Source: Cyclaneusma minus
Taxonomy: Eukaryota; Ascomycota; Leotiomycetes; Marthamycetales; Marthamycetaceae
DNA: 64,000 nucleotides
Direction: 5' to 3'
NCBI GenBank assembly: GCA_037179335.1
Contig: JAKZHN010000024.1
Location: forward strand, 186,001 to 250,000
In this document: one piece after another, positions 33,416 through 45,600 of the stretch
How positions within the stretch are numbered: position 1 is the stretch's first letter
Layout of the letters: every line of letters begins with the position of its first letter
Notes under the pieces: model-generated
What the model saw: the letters and a program-made list of their open reading frames with translations, nothing else
Database searches by the model: none
Told to the model about the DNA's origin: nothing
Made by a program: the position numbers and the translations under genes

Positions 33416-34901
33416 GGGGTTTGACTTTGGGCGAAGAGTCTAGAAAGACCCCTATTCCGAGACATCTCCATACAACCCAGCAATGACGACCGATCCACCA
33501 CTTTCCACCTTCAGTGACACCCTCCCTGAGCGCCGCAGTAACCTCCTTCCAACTCGTCTCAACTCTGCGATCCGTCACCACCAACCGCCACGCCCCCGAC
33601 CTCGACCTTCTGGTACACGACTAGACGCTTGGATCTCTGCCGGCCACGGGGACTTTGCGGTTTTGGGGTTTGGACCACTTACGAGGCACGGAGTGAGGCT
33701 GCAGGATGCGAAGATGATATCGAGGATGCAGATGGAATGGGTTGGTTCGGAAGGGGAAGATTTTGGGACAGCCGAAGTTGGCCGTGGTCAAGAGTGGTCA
33801 CTGGTAAGTAAGGGGTGAATTGTCAAGATGGTGGAAACATAGGGAAGTAGGGGGTGTACCTGAGCTAGCTTCAGTGAAGGTTGTGGAACTTGAATGAAGG
33901 CGGTTAAGAAGCTGATTCGAAGACTTGATGCAGGCGCTTTTGGCTAGCCAATGGATAGGGCTCTATCACTATGATGTTCAATGTTCAGCGACGAAAGACG
34001 TCTGTATACGGCTGCCGGGCTGGTAGTCCCAAAGTATCAGTCATATCCCAAGTCCTCTGGAACCTCCCAAGTCCTCTAGAAACCAGAATATTGGGACTAT
34101 TTGGATCAATCCAAATGACCAGACATGATACAAATAAATTGCGTTAATTCAAATGATACATTGACCGTATGAGTATCCAGACTTTTCCTGGCATTGTACA
34201 AGCTAGAGACGTCGACATTTGCCTCTGGTCGGTTCATTTGGACTATTTTTCTCATCAACTATCAAGTAAGTATTGGGACTACCTCCACTCACGCGTATAT
34301 TATTGCTTTTTACTTTCTCCCATAATCTATCAGGTTGTGCCGGCGACTCGGATTCCGAATTTCTTGATTTTTTTCTCGCCCGTGCTGCAGCGCAACCACA
34401 CCCATCCAACAACCCCAGCAGAGAAAACAACATCGCACAAACCATCATCACAACACCACCAATCCTCAATCAATCCACCAAAAGGAAAGAACTCAAAAAA
34501 TCGAGACAATAATTCTAGTTCAAGCACCACGTGCCGATAAAAACCCCTCTCGAATTGATAACAAACCGTTGCGTGCAAACGCCCGGATCTTTCTTGAGCC
34601 TCGTGAGATCAAAGCATACGTCGCCCTCAGTCTCACCTTCCGGATGACGTTTCCGTCATGCACACCATGTGGGCTCAGCACAGTAAGCTCTAACTACATC
34701 GACCTTTCCAAATTCCCATAAACAGCTCCTTCTCCCAAAAAAGCCACACATCCCAATGCCCAAAAACAAATAGCAAATTCACTTCCAATCGTGTCTCAGA
34801 AACTACGCAACTGTGCTGCATTGCTGACTGGAGATCATTCGAAACTCGGAATTCCAAAACCCATTGATCAGGATCAGCAGTCGGAGTTGTGATTCGCAAA
34901 C
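33416..34901. other. Gene-poor stretch with MITE copy
   Basis: A 111-residue frame at 33483-33818 (+) and a low-complexity frame at 34169-34540 (+) overlapping the MITE end have no recognisable domain. I cannot support a gene here. Confidence 0.4.
33986..34196. mobile_element. Decayed second copy of the Tc1/mariner-type MITE
   Basis: The left end CAGCGACGAAAGACGTCTGTATACGG matches in outline the left terminus of the element at 21667. The right end GACCGTATGAGTATCCAGACTTTTCCTGGCATTG matches its right terminus. The right flank is TA (34197-34198). The interior shares AATATTGGGACTATTTGGATCAATCC-type boxes. The size (211 bp) is similar. Many substitutions separate it from the first copy, so it is older. 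Confidence 0.6.
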
Positions 34902-35417
34902 ATGACAGTCACACACGTTGTTCTCTTCAAGGTACTTGCATACCTAAAGCATACGTGTTATCAAAGCATGATTGAGCAGCAACATGGCTAACTTGGCGAA
35001 TTCTGGCAACACACAGTTCAAACCCACCCTCACCCGTCCCGTCCTCGACGACGTATGTCGCCGTTTCCTCGAGCTGCAATCGCAGTGTCTTCACCCCGAG
35101 TCCGACTCGCCCTACATCCTCGGCATCACCGGCGGCCGAAACAATTCACCTGAAGATGCTTCGGTATATCTCCCCGTGGCCCGGATCCCTCGAACCCACC
35201 CAGCATTGCTTTCTACATGTAGCAACTCCGAGCACAAGCTGACACCGAAAACGCAAAACAGGACGGTCTAACCCACGGCTTCGTAGTCGAATTCGCAAAC
35301 GCAGAAGACAGGAATTGGTACGTGGAGAAAGACCCAGCGCATGTGGGGTTCAAGAAGAGTCTGGAGAGCGTGGTGGAGAAGGTGACGGTGTTTGATTTTA
35401 CGAATGGGGATTTTTAA
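34902..35417 (+). CDS. Stress-responsive A/B-barrel (Dabb) domain protein
   Basis: Three exons fit: 34902-34931, 35017-35163 and 35262-35417, giving 110 residues. The protein opens with MTVTHVVLFKFKP, the first strand of the Dabb fold with its conserved HxVLFK. It ends with the paired signature DGLTHGFVVEFANAEDRNWYVEKDPAHVGF. The length is that of a single-domain Dabb protein, which forms homodimeric ferredoxin-like barrels. Fungal members are small cytosolic proteins of unclear function; some plant and bacterial relatives are olivetolic-acid-cyclase-like or stress-induced. It is not near the PKS, so no biosynthetic role is implied. Confidence 0.85.
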
Positions 35418-35965
35418 AGGAAAAGCAGGGCGAGTGGAAAGACGAGAAGGGGAAAGAGACTGGAGAGGTGGATTAATAGAGGCTAGTGGACAGAATGAGA
35501 AGTATGTGTCATGAGAGAAAGAATAGAAGCTTAGGCGCTGGGGGTAAAGAAATACTGCATAGAGGAATGCTGGTTTCCATTCAAAGGCAAGTGGAAGAGT
35601 GTTGAAAAGGGTTTAGGGACTTGCTGGGGGGTTCGACCACTGCATAAGTACTGGAGTATCATGATGATAGAAGAGCGAAGTCCTTTGATGTGAAAACAAG
35701 CCTCTATTCTGCTTTGAGCCCCATAGCCAAGGCTCTAGGGCCCTAGGCCAAGCATCGCCTTTATAAAAGGACAGAACATCGCGCGAGAATGCTCACGGGA
35801 TAAGCTGCGCTCTGTAGTCGAAATATAGTATTCTAGCAATGCAACGCTCGGTATCTCATTCATGGTATCAACGCCTTCTCCAATGCTCCTTATCCTGTGC
35901 CATGCAAATTCCGAGAAAAGAAGAGGGGAAATTAAACGATCTAATGCTGGATGAATTGTCGCATA
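35418..35965. other. Convergent 3' intergenic region (Dabb / ISA1)
   Basis: No gene, RNA or repeat is recognised. A TATAAAA string at 35762-35768 has no obvious downstream gene. Confidence 0.45.
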
Positions 35966-36795
35966 TCAGACCATGAACGACTCGCCGCAGCCGCATTGTT
36001 CCTCTGTTCATGATTAGCATTCTGAGACTTCGCACGGTAACAGAGAAAGACGAAGCGGGATAGCTCACTGATGTTGGGGTTCCGAAACACAAATCTCTGG
36101 TTCAGTTTGTCTTCCACCCAGTCCATCTCGCTACCGATTATGCTCATCAGCGCCTTGCTGTCAATCAGCACCTTCACGCCATCCTGCTCCACCATTTCGT
36201 CAAATGTGCCGGGCTTCTCAACGAAAGATAGGTCGTAGGCTAGCCCGCTACAGCCCTTGTTCTTGACTCCGACTTTGATCATACGAGGGTTCGGTTCATC
36301 AAGAAGAGTCTTGAGATGTTCCACCGCGCCGGGACTCAGCTTCATCGCCGCTTTGCGAGGTCGCAACTTCGATCGTGGCTTAGGGGCTGGTTGTGAGGCT
36401 GGCTGGGAGGCAACAGGCTTCGATTGTTGGGCTTCTTTCTCGGGTACGCTGACACTTGACTGCTCGTCCGCGGGCTGCTGAGGAGCTGGTGGAGTGAAGG
36501 TAGGAGACGAAGCAGGTGGGCGGATGTCGTTGGGCTGGAGAGATCCGGCGATCGAGGTGTCTGGGATGCCGGCATTGCGCGGAGGTGGCGGCGGGTGAGG
36601 GTCCAGCGAATATGGCTTGTATGCAGTGCTGGTTTGCATCTTGCGCTTGGCCAAGGCCTGGTAGGAGGGCAGTGAGGAGAAGCGTCGCAGCGAGTGCTGG
36701 CAGGTCTGGCTGATGGAGGCAGTGGATGGGGAGGCGAATCTGAACATCTCGACGACGGATGATGTCAACGGCGCCACTGCGCGGTTTGCGGCCAT
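35966..36795 (-). CDS. ISA1: Mitochondrial iron-sulfur assembly protein Isa1 (A-type)
   Basis: Two exons fit: 36069-36795 and 35966-36003, for 254 residues. The start is the ATG at 36795; upstream extension is only from a TTG. The N-terminus is a typical mitochondrial presequence, basic and Ser/Ala-rich (MAANRAVAPLTSSVVEMFRF). A Pro/Gln-rich linker of about 110 residues follows. The A-type core starts near KAAMKLSPGAVEHLKTLL and has the three cluster-binding cysteines: KNKGCSGLAY, and CGCG after the splice junction (NPNIKEQCGCGESFMV). Without the 65-nt intron the CGC motif is lost. Isa1, with Isa2 and Iba57, matures [4Fe-4S] proteins such as aconitase and lipoate synthase. Confidence 0.9.
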
Positions 36796-37995
36796 GTTTG
36801 CGGGTGCCTTGGGAGGAGAGTATGTAGGGTTGAGGGCGGAGGAGACGGAGTGTTGATTGAGGACTGCGGAGGTTGGAGGTGGTTTGGTTCGTCGCTCGTG
36901 GATGTTGACCGCAGTGCTGAGCAAGCGGGATGGGATCGTTCGACCAGCAGACGGAAGATCCCGGATGATGCACGCTCACGTCAATGAAACAAAATGTGGG
37001 CGGCTAAGCGCGGCGGCCAATCACAGATGAGCTGTTAGCAATCGCCATGCCAAGACATTTATGTGAAATCTCACCACTACCGACCAGAAAGCGTGTAACC
37101 GAATTAATATTCTGTGCAGACAAAAAACAGACGGATCTTGGCTGGCCTATCCGACATGCATAAAACTACGAGTCTACGAAACCCCTTTCATAAAGTCATC
37201 GCGACTCGAGAAAAAACATGAAGTACCTCCCACAATCTCCCGGGTCGAACTACGAACTCATTAACTCCTCGACATTGTCTGTCATCTCAGCCTCGGAAGT
37301 TGGGCCAGAAAATAAGTGTGCAGCAATTCCCTTTTCTAGGTTAGTAATATACCTGGGTGGCTATTGTTCTTCAGGGGTGTCATTATTTAGCAATGCCCGA
37401 CTTGAATTCATTAGCTGGACTCGAAAGCGACAGTCCAAGTCGCTCACCCCCCGTGGTAAGTGCTTGAGCATGCTGGTCAGAGTTGATCAGAGTTGATTGG
37501 AGAGCGCAATTTCATATCCAGACTTCACATTCATAATGTACGGGGCCCGTCGTTTCATTCGCAAATACTTCGTTGATAGCTTGTTCCTGATCATACACTC
37601 TATTGATTGTAGAGGTAGATACACCCGCATGTTCTAGAAATCTTCCCTTGATTAACCATGCGACTGCGGGAATTCAGAATGCTAAAAGACCATCCAGCTT
37701 GTGTGTCCACTTGACTCTGCTCAGCGTAGACCGGAGCTGATAGTATCAGTCCAGAATCGGTACTTTCTTCATGTCAAAAGAGGCAGTGAGGTCGTAGTAG
37801 ATACTCCTTGACGATGGGTGAAAAAAAGGGGGCAATGCTTGGTCTGAATATCCGCGTTGTGCCAGGTTGCTATTTGCTCTTTCCAGTCGCGAATTTGAAT
37901 GCTGCTCAACCTGGGAAGATTCTTGAGATCATTGGTCAACATCGCAAAAGCGTCGCTAGTCTCACCACCGGTGAGAATGCGTCTTTGCCCGTATC
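36796..37995. other. Intergenic region, no gene recognised
   Basis: About 1.2 kb. It holds the ISA1 promoter and the 3' flank of the 2EXR gene. A 92-residue frame (37218-37496 +) and a 76-residue minus frame (37769-37999) have no recognisable domain. The latter follows directly on the 2EXR stop codon but in another frame. Confidence 0.4.
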
Positions 37996-38818
37996 TCAAA
38001 CCACCTTCAAGTCCTCAACACACTTGACCCACTTCAACCTTCTGATTGCAAAAGCCGGATTCTTCGCAATTGCCTTCTCCAACCAACGTCCAACCTTGAG
38101 AGTGATGTGGGCATCCTCGCCACCGCAGTCGATATCACCTGCAAGGACGAACAATATCTCCACAGTGATACCTGACACTCGAAATTGCCTTGCCAACCAA
38201 CGGAGACCGAGCTTGATCCGTTCGGCCATAACAGCAAATCGATGGAAGAGTTGCGGTCGGGCGTAGGCGCCTCTGAGAGCCGACATGTCGTTCGCGAAGC
38301 TGGTGCCTTGGCTCAACAAGAGTATGTCGGTTTCGGGGTCGAGAAGTCGAGTCTCCATGGCGCGGTAGCCATCGCCGTCCATGGGTCCAAGACATTTGGC
38401 ATTGATGGGGTAGCTTTGCTTGGTAATACGATTGGCGATCTTGTCAATGTAGTAGCCGGGCGGGTTCTTTCTGGCTTGAGGGATTTTGGTAGGGAAGCCG
38501 TCGACAACCGAGAGAGGCTCGAGAAAGCCGCGTCGGACACTTGTTGAAAGGAGGCGCACTTCATGAGGAACTCGCTCCCAGACCATCATCTGAATCTCAG
38601 GACTGAGCTTGATGAACTTAGGGAATCCAGGCAAAGTCTTGCGGCAATCTAGGAGTGTGTTAGATGGACGACCAGTTGCGCAGAGAAGCTTCAAGCCGGA
38701 TGGAAGTTCACATACCGTGGCTGTCGTCGCCGCAGGCCTCATTGCTGGGAGTGGGATTGGCGCAGAGCTTCATGTCGCAAGCAGCGCGCTGCTCGGGAGG
38801 GGGGGTGGAAAAGGCCAT
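37996..38818 (-). CDS. 2EXR-domain (F-box-like) protein, intact copy
   Basis: Two exons fit: 38716-38818 and 37996-38648, for 251 residues. After a short Cys-containing N-terminus comes FPKFIKLSPEIQMMVWERVPHEVRLL, the 2EXR motif (Phe-x-x-Leu-Pro-x-Glu-hydrophobic ... Trp/Arg), which resembles an F-box helix. The rest (PPGYYIDKIANRITKQSYP, DILLLSQG, LFHRFAVMAERIKLGLRWLARQF, VEILFVLAGDID) is a fungal-specific body shared with two neighbouring copies. 2EXR proteins are expanded in Dothideomycetes and have no proven function; a substrate-adaptor role has been suggested from the F-box resemblance. The C-terminus aligns with that of the copy at 39642, so this gene seems complete. Confidence 0.75.
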
Positions 38819-39641
38819 GGTTGCTGTGATGTGTGGAAGTAGCAAGTCTGCCTTGAAGGTGTCGGTGAGGCTGGCCCACAGTCGAGTAACAGGATCTTAG
38901 TGGAGGAGGAAGAAGATCTTCGCAAGAGGATCTGGAGCAGGCCTCTCTTGAGTAGCTATAGTATAGCTCCTCTAGCGCGGCTCGCTAGTGCGTCTTGAAC
39001 GAGTTCAGGGTTTGCCAGCTCTGGCAAGGCACCCAGGCATCCAAGGGGCCGCGATATATAGAAAAAGTCTTCCGCACTGAGTCAGCTTCAAACCGACAAG
39101 GCTGTCAAGCGTGGGAAAATGGTCATGGTCGCGCAGTTGGGAACACCTTCCAAATTCTCAGAGTCACCAGTCTCACCTCTTTCACGTCCCCGAACACGTA
39201 TATGAGGTTCCTAACACCCTTGGCTTTCCAGTTCCCGCCGTACCTCCAGGCTCTTTAATCTCAAGTCTTTCGTCGAACCTAGTTTTCCAAATACAGCGGC
39301 AAGTCGTGAGACAAGCTACGATATTAGAAGCGAACATCGATTCCAGTTGCTATGGGTTTCAGGTCTCCATCACGATAATCATATTTCAACAAATCGAACC
39401 TCGATTGTGGGTGCAGAAAGATTGAGTCACGAAATCACAAGTCTTGGGTTGTGAAGAATCTCCATCTTGGACTAGAAACAAGCAAAGCTATTGCGAACAC
39501 GAAGTCATATTTCCGTTCCGTACATAGTAACATAATCTGAGGCCAAGTATCCAGGAGGTCGATAGCTCAGATCGACAGCGGCAGGCTTGCTATACAATGG
39601 CCTGCCTCCTATGCCGTCCATTTCCCGCCTATGGGTATGCA
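38819..39641. other. Spacer between 2EXR paralogs
   Basis: No domain is recognised in the frames at 38995-39258 and 39111-39425 (+). No repeat is evident. Confidence 0.4.
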
Positions 39642-40528
39642 CTACATGAGCAGCCCCTGCTCGCTTTCCAAATCCTCGCCAGTCTCCAACAGTTTGACAG
39701 CTCTGATAACATAAGTGCGGTTTTTGGCACCCTCCTCGACTAGTCTCTGCAAATAGACAGCAATTGCTCCATATCTCTGGCGCTGACTCTCAATCTGCCC
39801 GGTGAGAACAAATAACTTCGATACTTGGATACCGGCTTGGCGGAACTGGCGTCCGAGATCGCTCATGTTCAAAGCATCTCAGTGAACCGCGAAGCGGTGG
39901 AACGATTGGACCGGACCGGCACCGCTGGCCTTGAGGTCTCGCATAACCTTCGCGAGGCCGCCCACAGACCAGAACTTGGGGAGTTGGATGATGTCTCTCT
40001 CGGGGTTGACGTAACGGACGGTAGTGCCGATTTGATGCTGGAGCCACTTGGGCACGGCGACGTGGATTGGGTATCGACGCTTGGCGATGTAGTTTGCGAG
40101 AAGATCTGGGTAAAACACTGCGGGGTTCAGCAAGGCCGTGGACTGCAACTGACAGGAGCCGCTAGGAAGAGCCAAGTCATCGGTGCTCCGAGGTTTCAAG
40201 AAATAGCGACGAGTAATATCGGTGGTGCTGCCGTCGAGAGCAAGCAAGCGTGCCTCGAACGGGACGCGCTCCCGGATCATGAGCTGTAGCTCGGGGGGTA
40301 GTTTCGTAAACGGCTCGAATTCCGTAAGCGCTTTGCCGCAGGCTAGGAGTGTGCCAGATAATTCCATCGTCAGAAAGCCTTCGGTTGGTTGGATATATTG
40401 CGTACCCTACCATGTTAGCGAGAACACCACATCTTCTTGCCCGGGGCGCCATTAGGCCCATTACTGCATAGTTTGTAGCCCAAGGCGATGCGCAAAGCGG
40501 AAGTAAGAACGGACAGTGACGCGCCCAT
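39642..40528 (-). pseudogene. 2EXR-domain paralog with in-frame stop
   Basis: The frame from 40367 holds FTKLPPELQLMIRERVPFEARLL (2EXR motif), YIAKRRYPIHV and SFHRFAVH. A TGA follows at 39879-39881. The same frame then continues DALNMSDLGRQFRQAGIQVSKLFVLTGQI to a stop at 39642. These two halves align end to end with the intact paralog (FHRFAV ... RQFRVSGITVEILFVLAGDI), so one stop codon breaks one gene. The upstream first exon (from 40528, MGASLSVLTS ... YKLCSNG) does not connect in phase to the acceptor used by the intact copy, which suggests a second lesion. Use of a truncated product cannot be excluded. Confidence 0.65.
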
Positions 40529-41230
40529 GGTCGTCGTGCTTGTAGAATGTAGAGCGTGGTAGTCGTTCAGAGGTTGATCGTGGTGACTTAAAAGCTGATC
40601 GCGGCAGTCATGCGCGGGTTCAGAAAGCGAGTTGAGAGTGTTCAAATCGTCCTTAAGGGCAGACACTCATCAAGCATAGGTACATGGACGCCGTGTCCGT
40701 ACTTGTTCTTCGCTACCTCGTTGGCGATACCATCTACATTGCATACTTTGGTTAACCGTTACGGGCGCACCAGATCTTCTTGCTCAGGGGGTTATCTAAA
40801 TTGGAGCAGAAGAACATGTTCTTGGAAAGGGGGAAGTTGAAGGAAACAGGCATTACAAGCTAAACTTCTCCTGAATTTGCTTGAAGACTCGAGGAGCTTG
40901 ATCAAAACTCGGATTTGTAATGTACGGGATAAGGACTAGTACTACGCTAACAGCAAACGACGATAAAGATTTGCGCGCCGTACTAAGTACCCTCGATCCA
41001 AGCATCCAACACAACGACACCATGTCCAAAGCCCCAAGATACCAAACTACTGATAGTAATTCGAATACCGACCAGAACGGTCCGACTCATAATCCAAGTC
41101 ATAATCGCCATACTTGATCCTCGTTCCTCCCCACCCACTTCATGCGCCGAAGCGGGAAATCGCCGTCACGGTAAATGCCCTCCTGAATCTCCTCCTTGAT
41201 CATCTCCGCAGCAGCAGCACCAGCCTCTCC
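40529..41230. other. Spacer between the second and third 2EXR copies
   Basis: About 0.7 kb. Short frames at 40610-40840 and 40920-41117 (+) have no recognisable domain. No RNA gene or repeat is recognised. Confidence 0.35.
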
Positions 41231-41705
41231 TCAGTCAGCAGGGCCCGCGAGAACAAACAACATCTCGATTCTCACATCAAGGGACTTGAGCCGTTCTGCC
41301 ATGTATCCAAAATTGTAGAAAGCTTCGCCAGGCCGATAGAGATCATCTTCGACATCAATCAGGCTCTGAGCAGTCACTGCAAATAGATGGAAGTTACAGG
41401 CGAGGTGGCGGTCGGGCATGCCAACGAAGAATTCATCGATAGCGTCGAACTTGTATTCGTGCAAGTAGATGATGTCGGTCGCAGGGTTGACGAAGCGTAT
41501 GGCTGTACCGTTCTGTCGTTGGTAAAGCTTTTTATTCAGCCCGTCGTATTTAGCGTTGGGGTATAAAGGGACCGGGATGTGGAGAGGGTAGTTCTGCTTG
41601 GCGGCTCTGTTTGAGCACTTGTCGACATAGTGGATGGCGGCTTGGCGTAGGACCGGATCGATGGATAGGAAAGGGAAGAGGAAGAAGCAAGTGGAAACTG
41701 GATAG
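41231..41705 (-). pseudogene. Truncated third 2EXR-family copy
   Basis: A continuous frame reads IHYVDKCSNRAAKQNYPLH, FVNPATDIIYLHEYKF, FHLFAVTAQSL, GYMAERLKSLDVRIEMLFVLAGPAD and then a stop. This aligns with the middle of the intact paralog (YYIDKIANRITKQSYP ... FHRFAVMAERIK ... VEILFVLAG). The N-terminal 2EXR motif is missing upstream and the C-terminal ~35 residues are lost after FVLAG. There is an extra ~18-residue insertion before GYMAERL. It is best read as a decayed copy. Confidence 0.6.
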
Positions 41706-42625
41706 TACAGGGATTATATATCCTCAACAACAGCGAAGTACGCTAGCGATCAGCAAAAGTGGTATTGCTCGGGGGCGGCGCCGGCTTTTCTATGATTTGT
41801 TTGGCAGACGGTTATCGGGTCGGGAAAAAGCGGGGTTAGAAGTGAATATGCGCGTGAAGATGCCACATAGCGCGTGATGGTTGAGCGGTTGAGAGACAAG
41901 GTGTTGGATAAGAGACTGAACTTCAGATAGGAAGCGAACTTCAGATGAGAGACTGACTGTCAGAGGAGGTGGTGAATGTAACATAGGCCGTCAGACCTTG
42001 GTTGAAGGATATGCCACGAAGTAACTGTGTGAAGCTGGGACGCATTGATGGCTCTCGCCCACGAAAGGATCTCTAGGACGAAGAACAGGCTCTGTACGAC
42101 TTGTAGTCCTCGAGTATGAGAAATATCCCGGTCGTTGGGAACATCGCACTTCCCGTGGAAACTTCCACGTTCCCTGGGATGACCAGACAACCACAAAGAG
42201 CCCAATTGTTCAGAACCAGACTCGGTGCTCCCTTATATCACAGACTTACTGTGAAGCAACGCTGGAAGCCTGTAACTCGACCAAGGATCGGCAGCAACTA
42301 TGCTAGCCCAAGAGACAGACCCCTCGAGGACCGTAAGCGTTGTATATCAGGGAAAAGCCACCCTTATTTCACTACCCGCAAGAAGACTTATCAAGTAATC
42401 ACAAATCACGTGGCATAAAGAAACAACAGCATTGAGGCAAGCAGACCAGAACAACTGATTCACATCACCAGATCACCATCAAACCGCAGAAGCAAGTGAA
42501 GTTAGAGAAACATACGTGGAAGCAATGAATTGAGCAGTTAGCGGAAATCGCCAAGGTAGAGTCCATGCCATCCATGAAATCAACGCGAACAGACAGTAGC
42601 CTAGTCGCAACTTCAACAACCATCC
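41706..42625. other. Intergenic, no gene recognised
   Basis: About 0.9 kb upstream of the 2EXR fragment and downstream of the nucleotidyltransferase. Short frames on both strands lack domains. No RNA gene or MITE is seen. Confidence 0.4.
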
Positions 42626-45600
42626 TCACTGCGATGCCACCCTCGGGCCATGAATCAGCTCCATCAAATCCTCAAACGGGCTCTTCGTCGGCTTAGCAGT
42701 AGCCGCCAGATCATCCAGCAAGCCCCCCTCATCGCTCGTATATCCCTTCCCCGCACTCTTCAGAATCCTCCAAGCCCTGCGAAGCTCATCTCTGATCGAC
42801 ACGATGCCGTTATGAGTAACAGTCCTCGCAACATTATGATCAGTCTCGAAGGGATCCTCGATGGCGAAGAGATAGCGATGTCGCACCTCTTTCGTCTCTT
42901 CCACGACCTTGAGCGTCTTTTTCGACGGACTCTTGGGATCAGCTCCAGAGGGAGCACTGGAGTTGGAAGGATGGGTGTGTGTGTCGATAGGGGAGGTGGT
43001 GTTGAGGGCTTTTGGTGGTGGCGCTGCTATGGAAGTGGTTTCGACGACGGTTTTTGCGCCTACCCAGCCTTTCTCTTGCTTTGAAAGAATACCGCCGAGT
43101 GTGCGGAGACTTAGAACTTCTCTGCCCCAATCGAAACCCCTGATACTGTTGTTGCTCATCGTTCCACTCTGCGCATAGTACTCAAAGAAGCCGCGAAGCA
43201 ACATTCCCACGGTCTCATGGTTCTGCGTCAGCATGCCCTGAGAGGCCAAGTGCCTGATTTCGGCTTCATTGCGCCAGAAGTGGACATCGTGGCCTTTGCA
43301 AGTCTCCAGAGCAGCAGCTTCGGAGGGCGGAATGTAAGATGGTGGTTCTCGACGAAGCTGCTGGAGGTTGGGGCAGACAAATGGAACTGCGACGTTGACT
43401 AGATAGTGCAGCACCATGAGGACATAGCCGTAGCTCGACAGTGTTCCGCGATAGGGTGTGTTGATGCCCCGAACCTTTGCCCAATGCTTCACAAACAGGA
43501 CCATTGGCTGCACTCGAGGATCGCAGTGGGAATAGCAACGAAGAAGTGCTGTGTTGTGGAGCGCCAGGGCAGCAGAAAAGTTGATGTCACATTGGATTCC
43601 AACTTCGTCTTTGGGGAATTCCAAAGGATCGTAGTATTTGTCTCGACCTTTATGAGCCTTTGAGGGATTGGGTAAGTCGCGGATTCTGTTGGCCACCGAT
43701 TCAACCGCTAAATCGGAGTACGAAGGGAATGCCACGCCAATGGCGGGTTGCCCCGCATAGCCCGACGGAATGAATTGGCAACTGCGGAGCAACTCGACAT
43801 ACTGCCTGACATCTTCTCGATCGCCTGGGCCATAGAAGTCTGCGCTAAGCACTCCTTCATAGTCATCCGCAAGTTGTAAAACACGGTGAATCTGGCTAAG
43901 ATCTTTCAGCGAGAACCACTTGTCAGAGATAAAGCGCATCATTTGATCCCTGACTCTGGTGTTCCGTATGCCGGCGATGTACTGCGACATGACAGCTTGG
44001 AGCATGGGGTCGATGGGTCGATCTTCGTCCTGTAGACTGCCTGGCTGCAAATCGCGTACCCGCAAGTCCGTGAGAAGCTTTGTGAATTTGCCATAGTATT
44101 GAGTAAGATCTTCGTTGGACATTTGTTCTGTGCGAACGAGCTGAAGGGCAGGAATCCGTTTCATTTTGTCGAACTCCAGGTAAAGCAGGTTATTGTAACC
44201 CATAGTAGGTATATCCACGGTGTTTGCCAAGTCCTGCCATGCGGAAAAGTACCGATCGACTTCTCCACTGTACTCGCCCAGTGGGTAGCGCCGCAGCTTC
44301 TCTTCCCAGGCCATCATCAACTGCTCCGCCTCGACCTGAACGTGGACACCTACCAGAGATCGCGCACCAGCTGAGTCGATTGCGGGATCGAAGGAGAGGG
44401 ACCTGTACTGCTGCAAGCGAGATCTCAACGATTCGTCTGCTAGACCGGCCACGAAGGCCTTGCAGATATCATTTGAGAGCTGCCATTCGTCTTCCTCAAT
44501 GTTCTGAGCCATGCCGAGGTTGAGCTCTCGTCCCGCAATCTTCTTCATTAGGCGTCTAGCCGTCCCATAATAGTCGTTCAGATGCTGATCGGCCTTCTGT
44601 TTCAGGGAGGCAAGTCTTTGGGGGTACAATGGATGAAGAAGGAAACTCTGACCGCCTGTCTCCGTACCGATATCCTCTTGTACGTCATCAGTCGTCTTTT
44701 CGTCCGTCTCTTCTTCATTCGTTGCGTCCTGACTATCTGTCTCAGAAAACCCAGCCTCCCATTTTGCTCTTGCTTCCAAAAGACCTGCCATCAGTTTCTC
44801 CGTCGGCTTCTGGCACAGTTTGATGATCGGTACTCTGGTCCTCGTAAGTAGTCGAGCTCCGTATCCCAACTCCAGAAGCTTCTTTTCCACCAGTCGAGGT
44901 AGAGGTGATTCCGATAATTCTGGTGAAGGATTCGAATATGGACTGAGTAAGGCGAGGTCCATGTCAGAAGCTCTGGTCGCAAATCCCGATGCCATACTTC
45001 CGAAGCACTTCAGTTCCACAGTACCTGGCAAAAAGTTGGGATTTTCAAGCTCATCTCTCTCGAAAGACACAATCGCCTCACGGCAGGCCATCTCTATTGC
45101 TATTCTGAAGTTCTCCTTTTCCGCAATCTCCCATGGCTCAATGCCAACCATGTCAACCCTTTCAGTCACCAATTGGTCGAGTAAAGCCGATTGACGTGAA
45201 ATCTCACCAACACTGGAGCCATACTGAGGTCCGGATGGGCGTGAATGATGGCCTCCTTGTCCCTGGCGCGAGTTTGGTTGATAGAGCTGTCGGTTCTGAG
45301 GAGCCGGTCTCGGAGCAAACTGGCCAGGTCCATACACCTGAGGAGAATTGGCTTGATGAGGATTGCCAGGACTTAATTGCAGGATAGGTCCGCCGTTGCC
45401 AGACTGGGAATCTGAACGATTTGGGCGCCAAGAGCCTGAGCTCGGGGCTGGGACGTGTCCTTGGGGAGGTCGTGCTGAGCCCACAAGGAACGGGGTTGGA
45501 CGTTGTTGCTGACCATGGCGACCAGCAGGAAATGCGTTCTGTCTGTGGCCACCTTGAGCAAAAGAGGCTTGGGGTTGCTGGAAGTGGCCGGGAGAGGACT

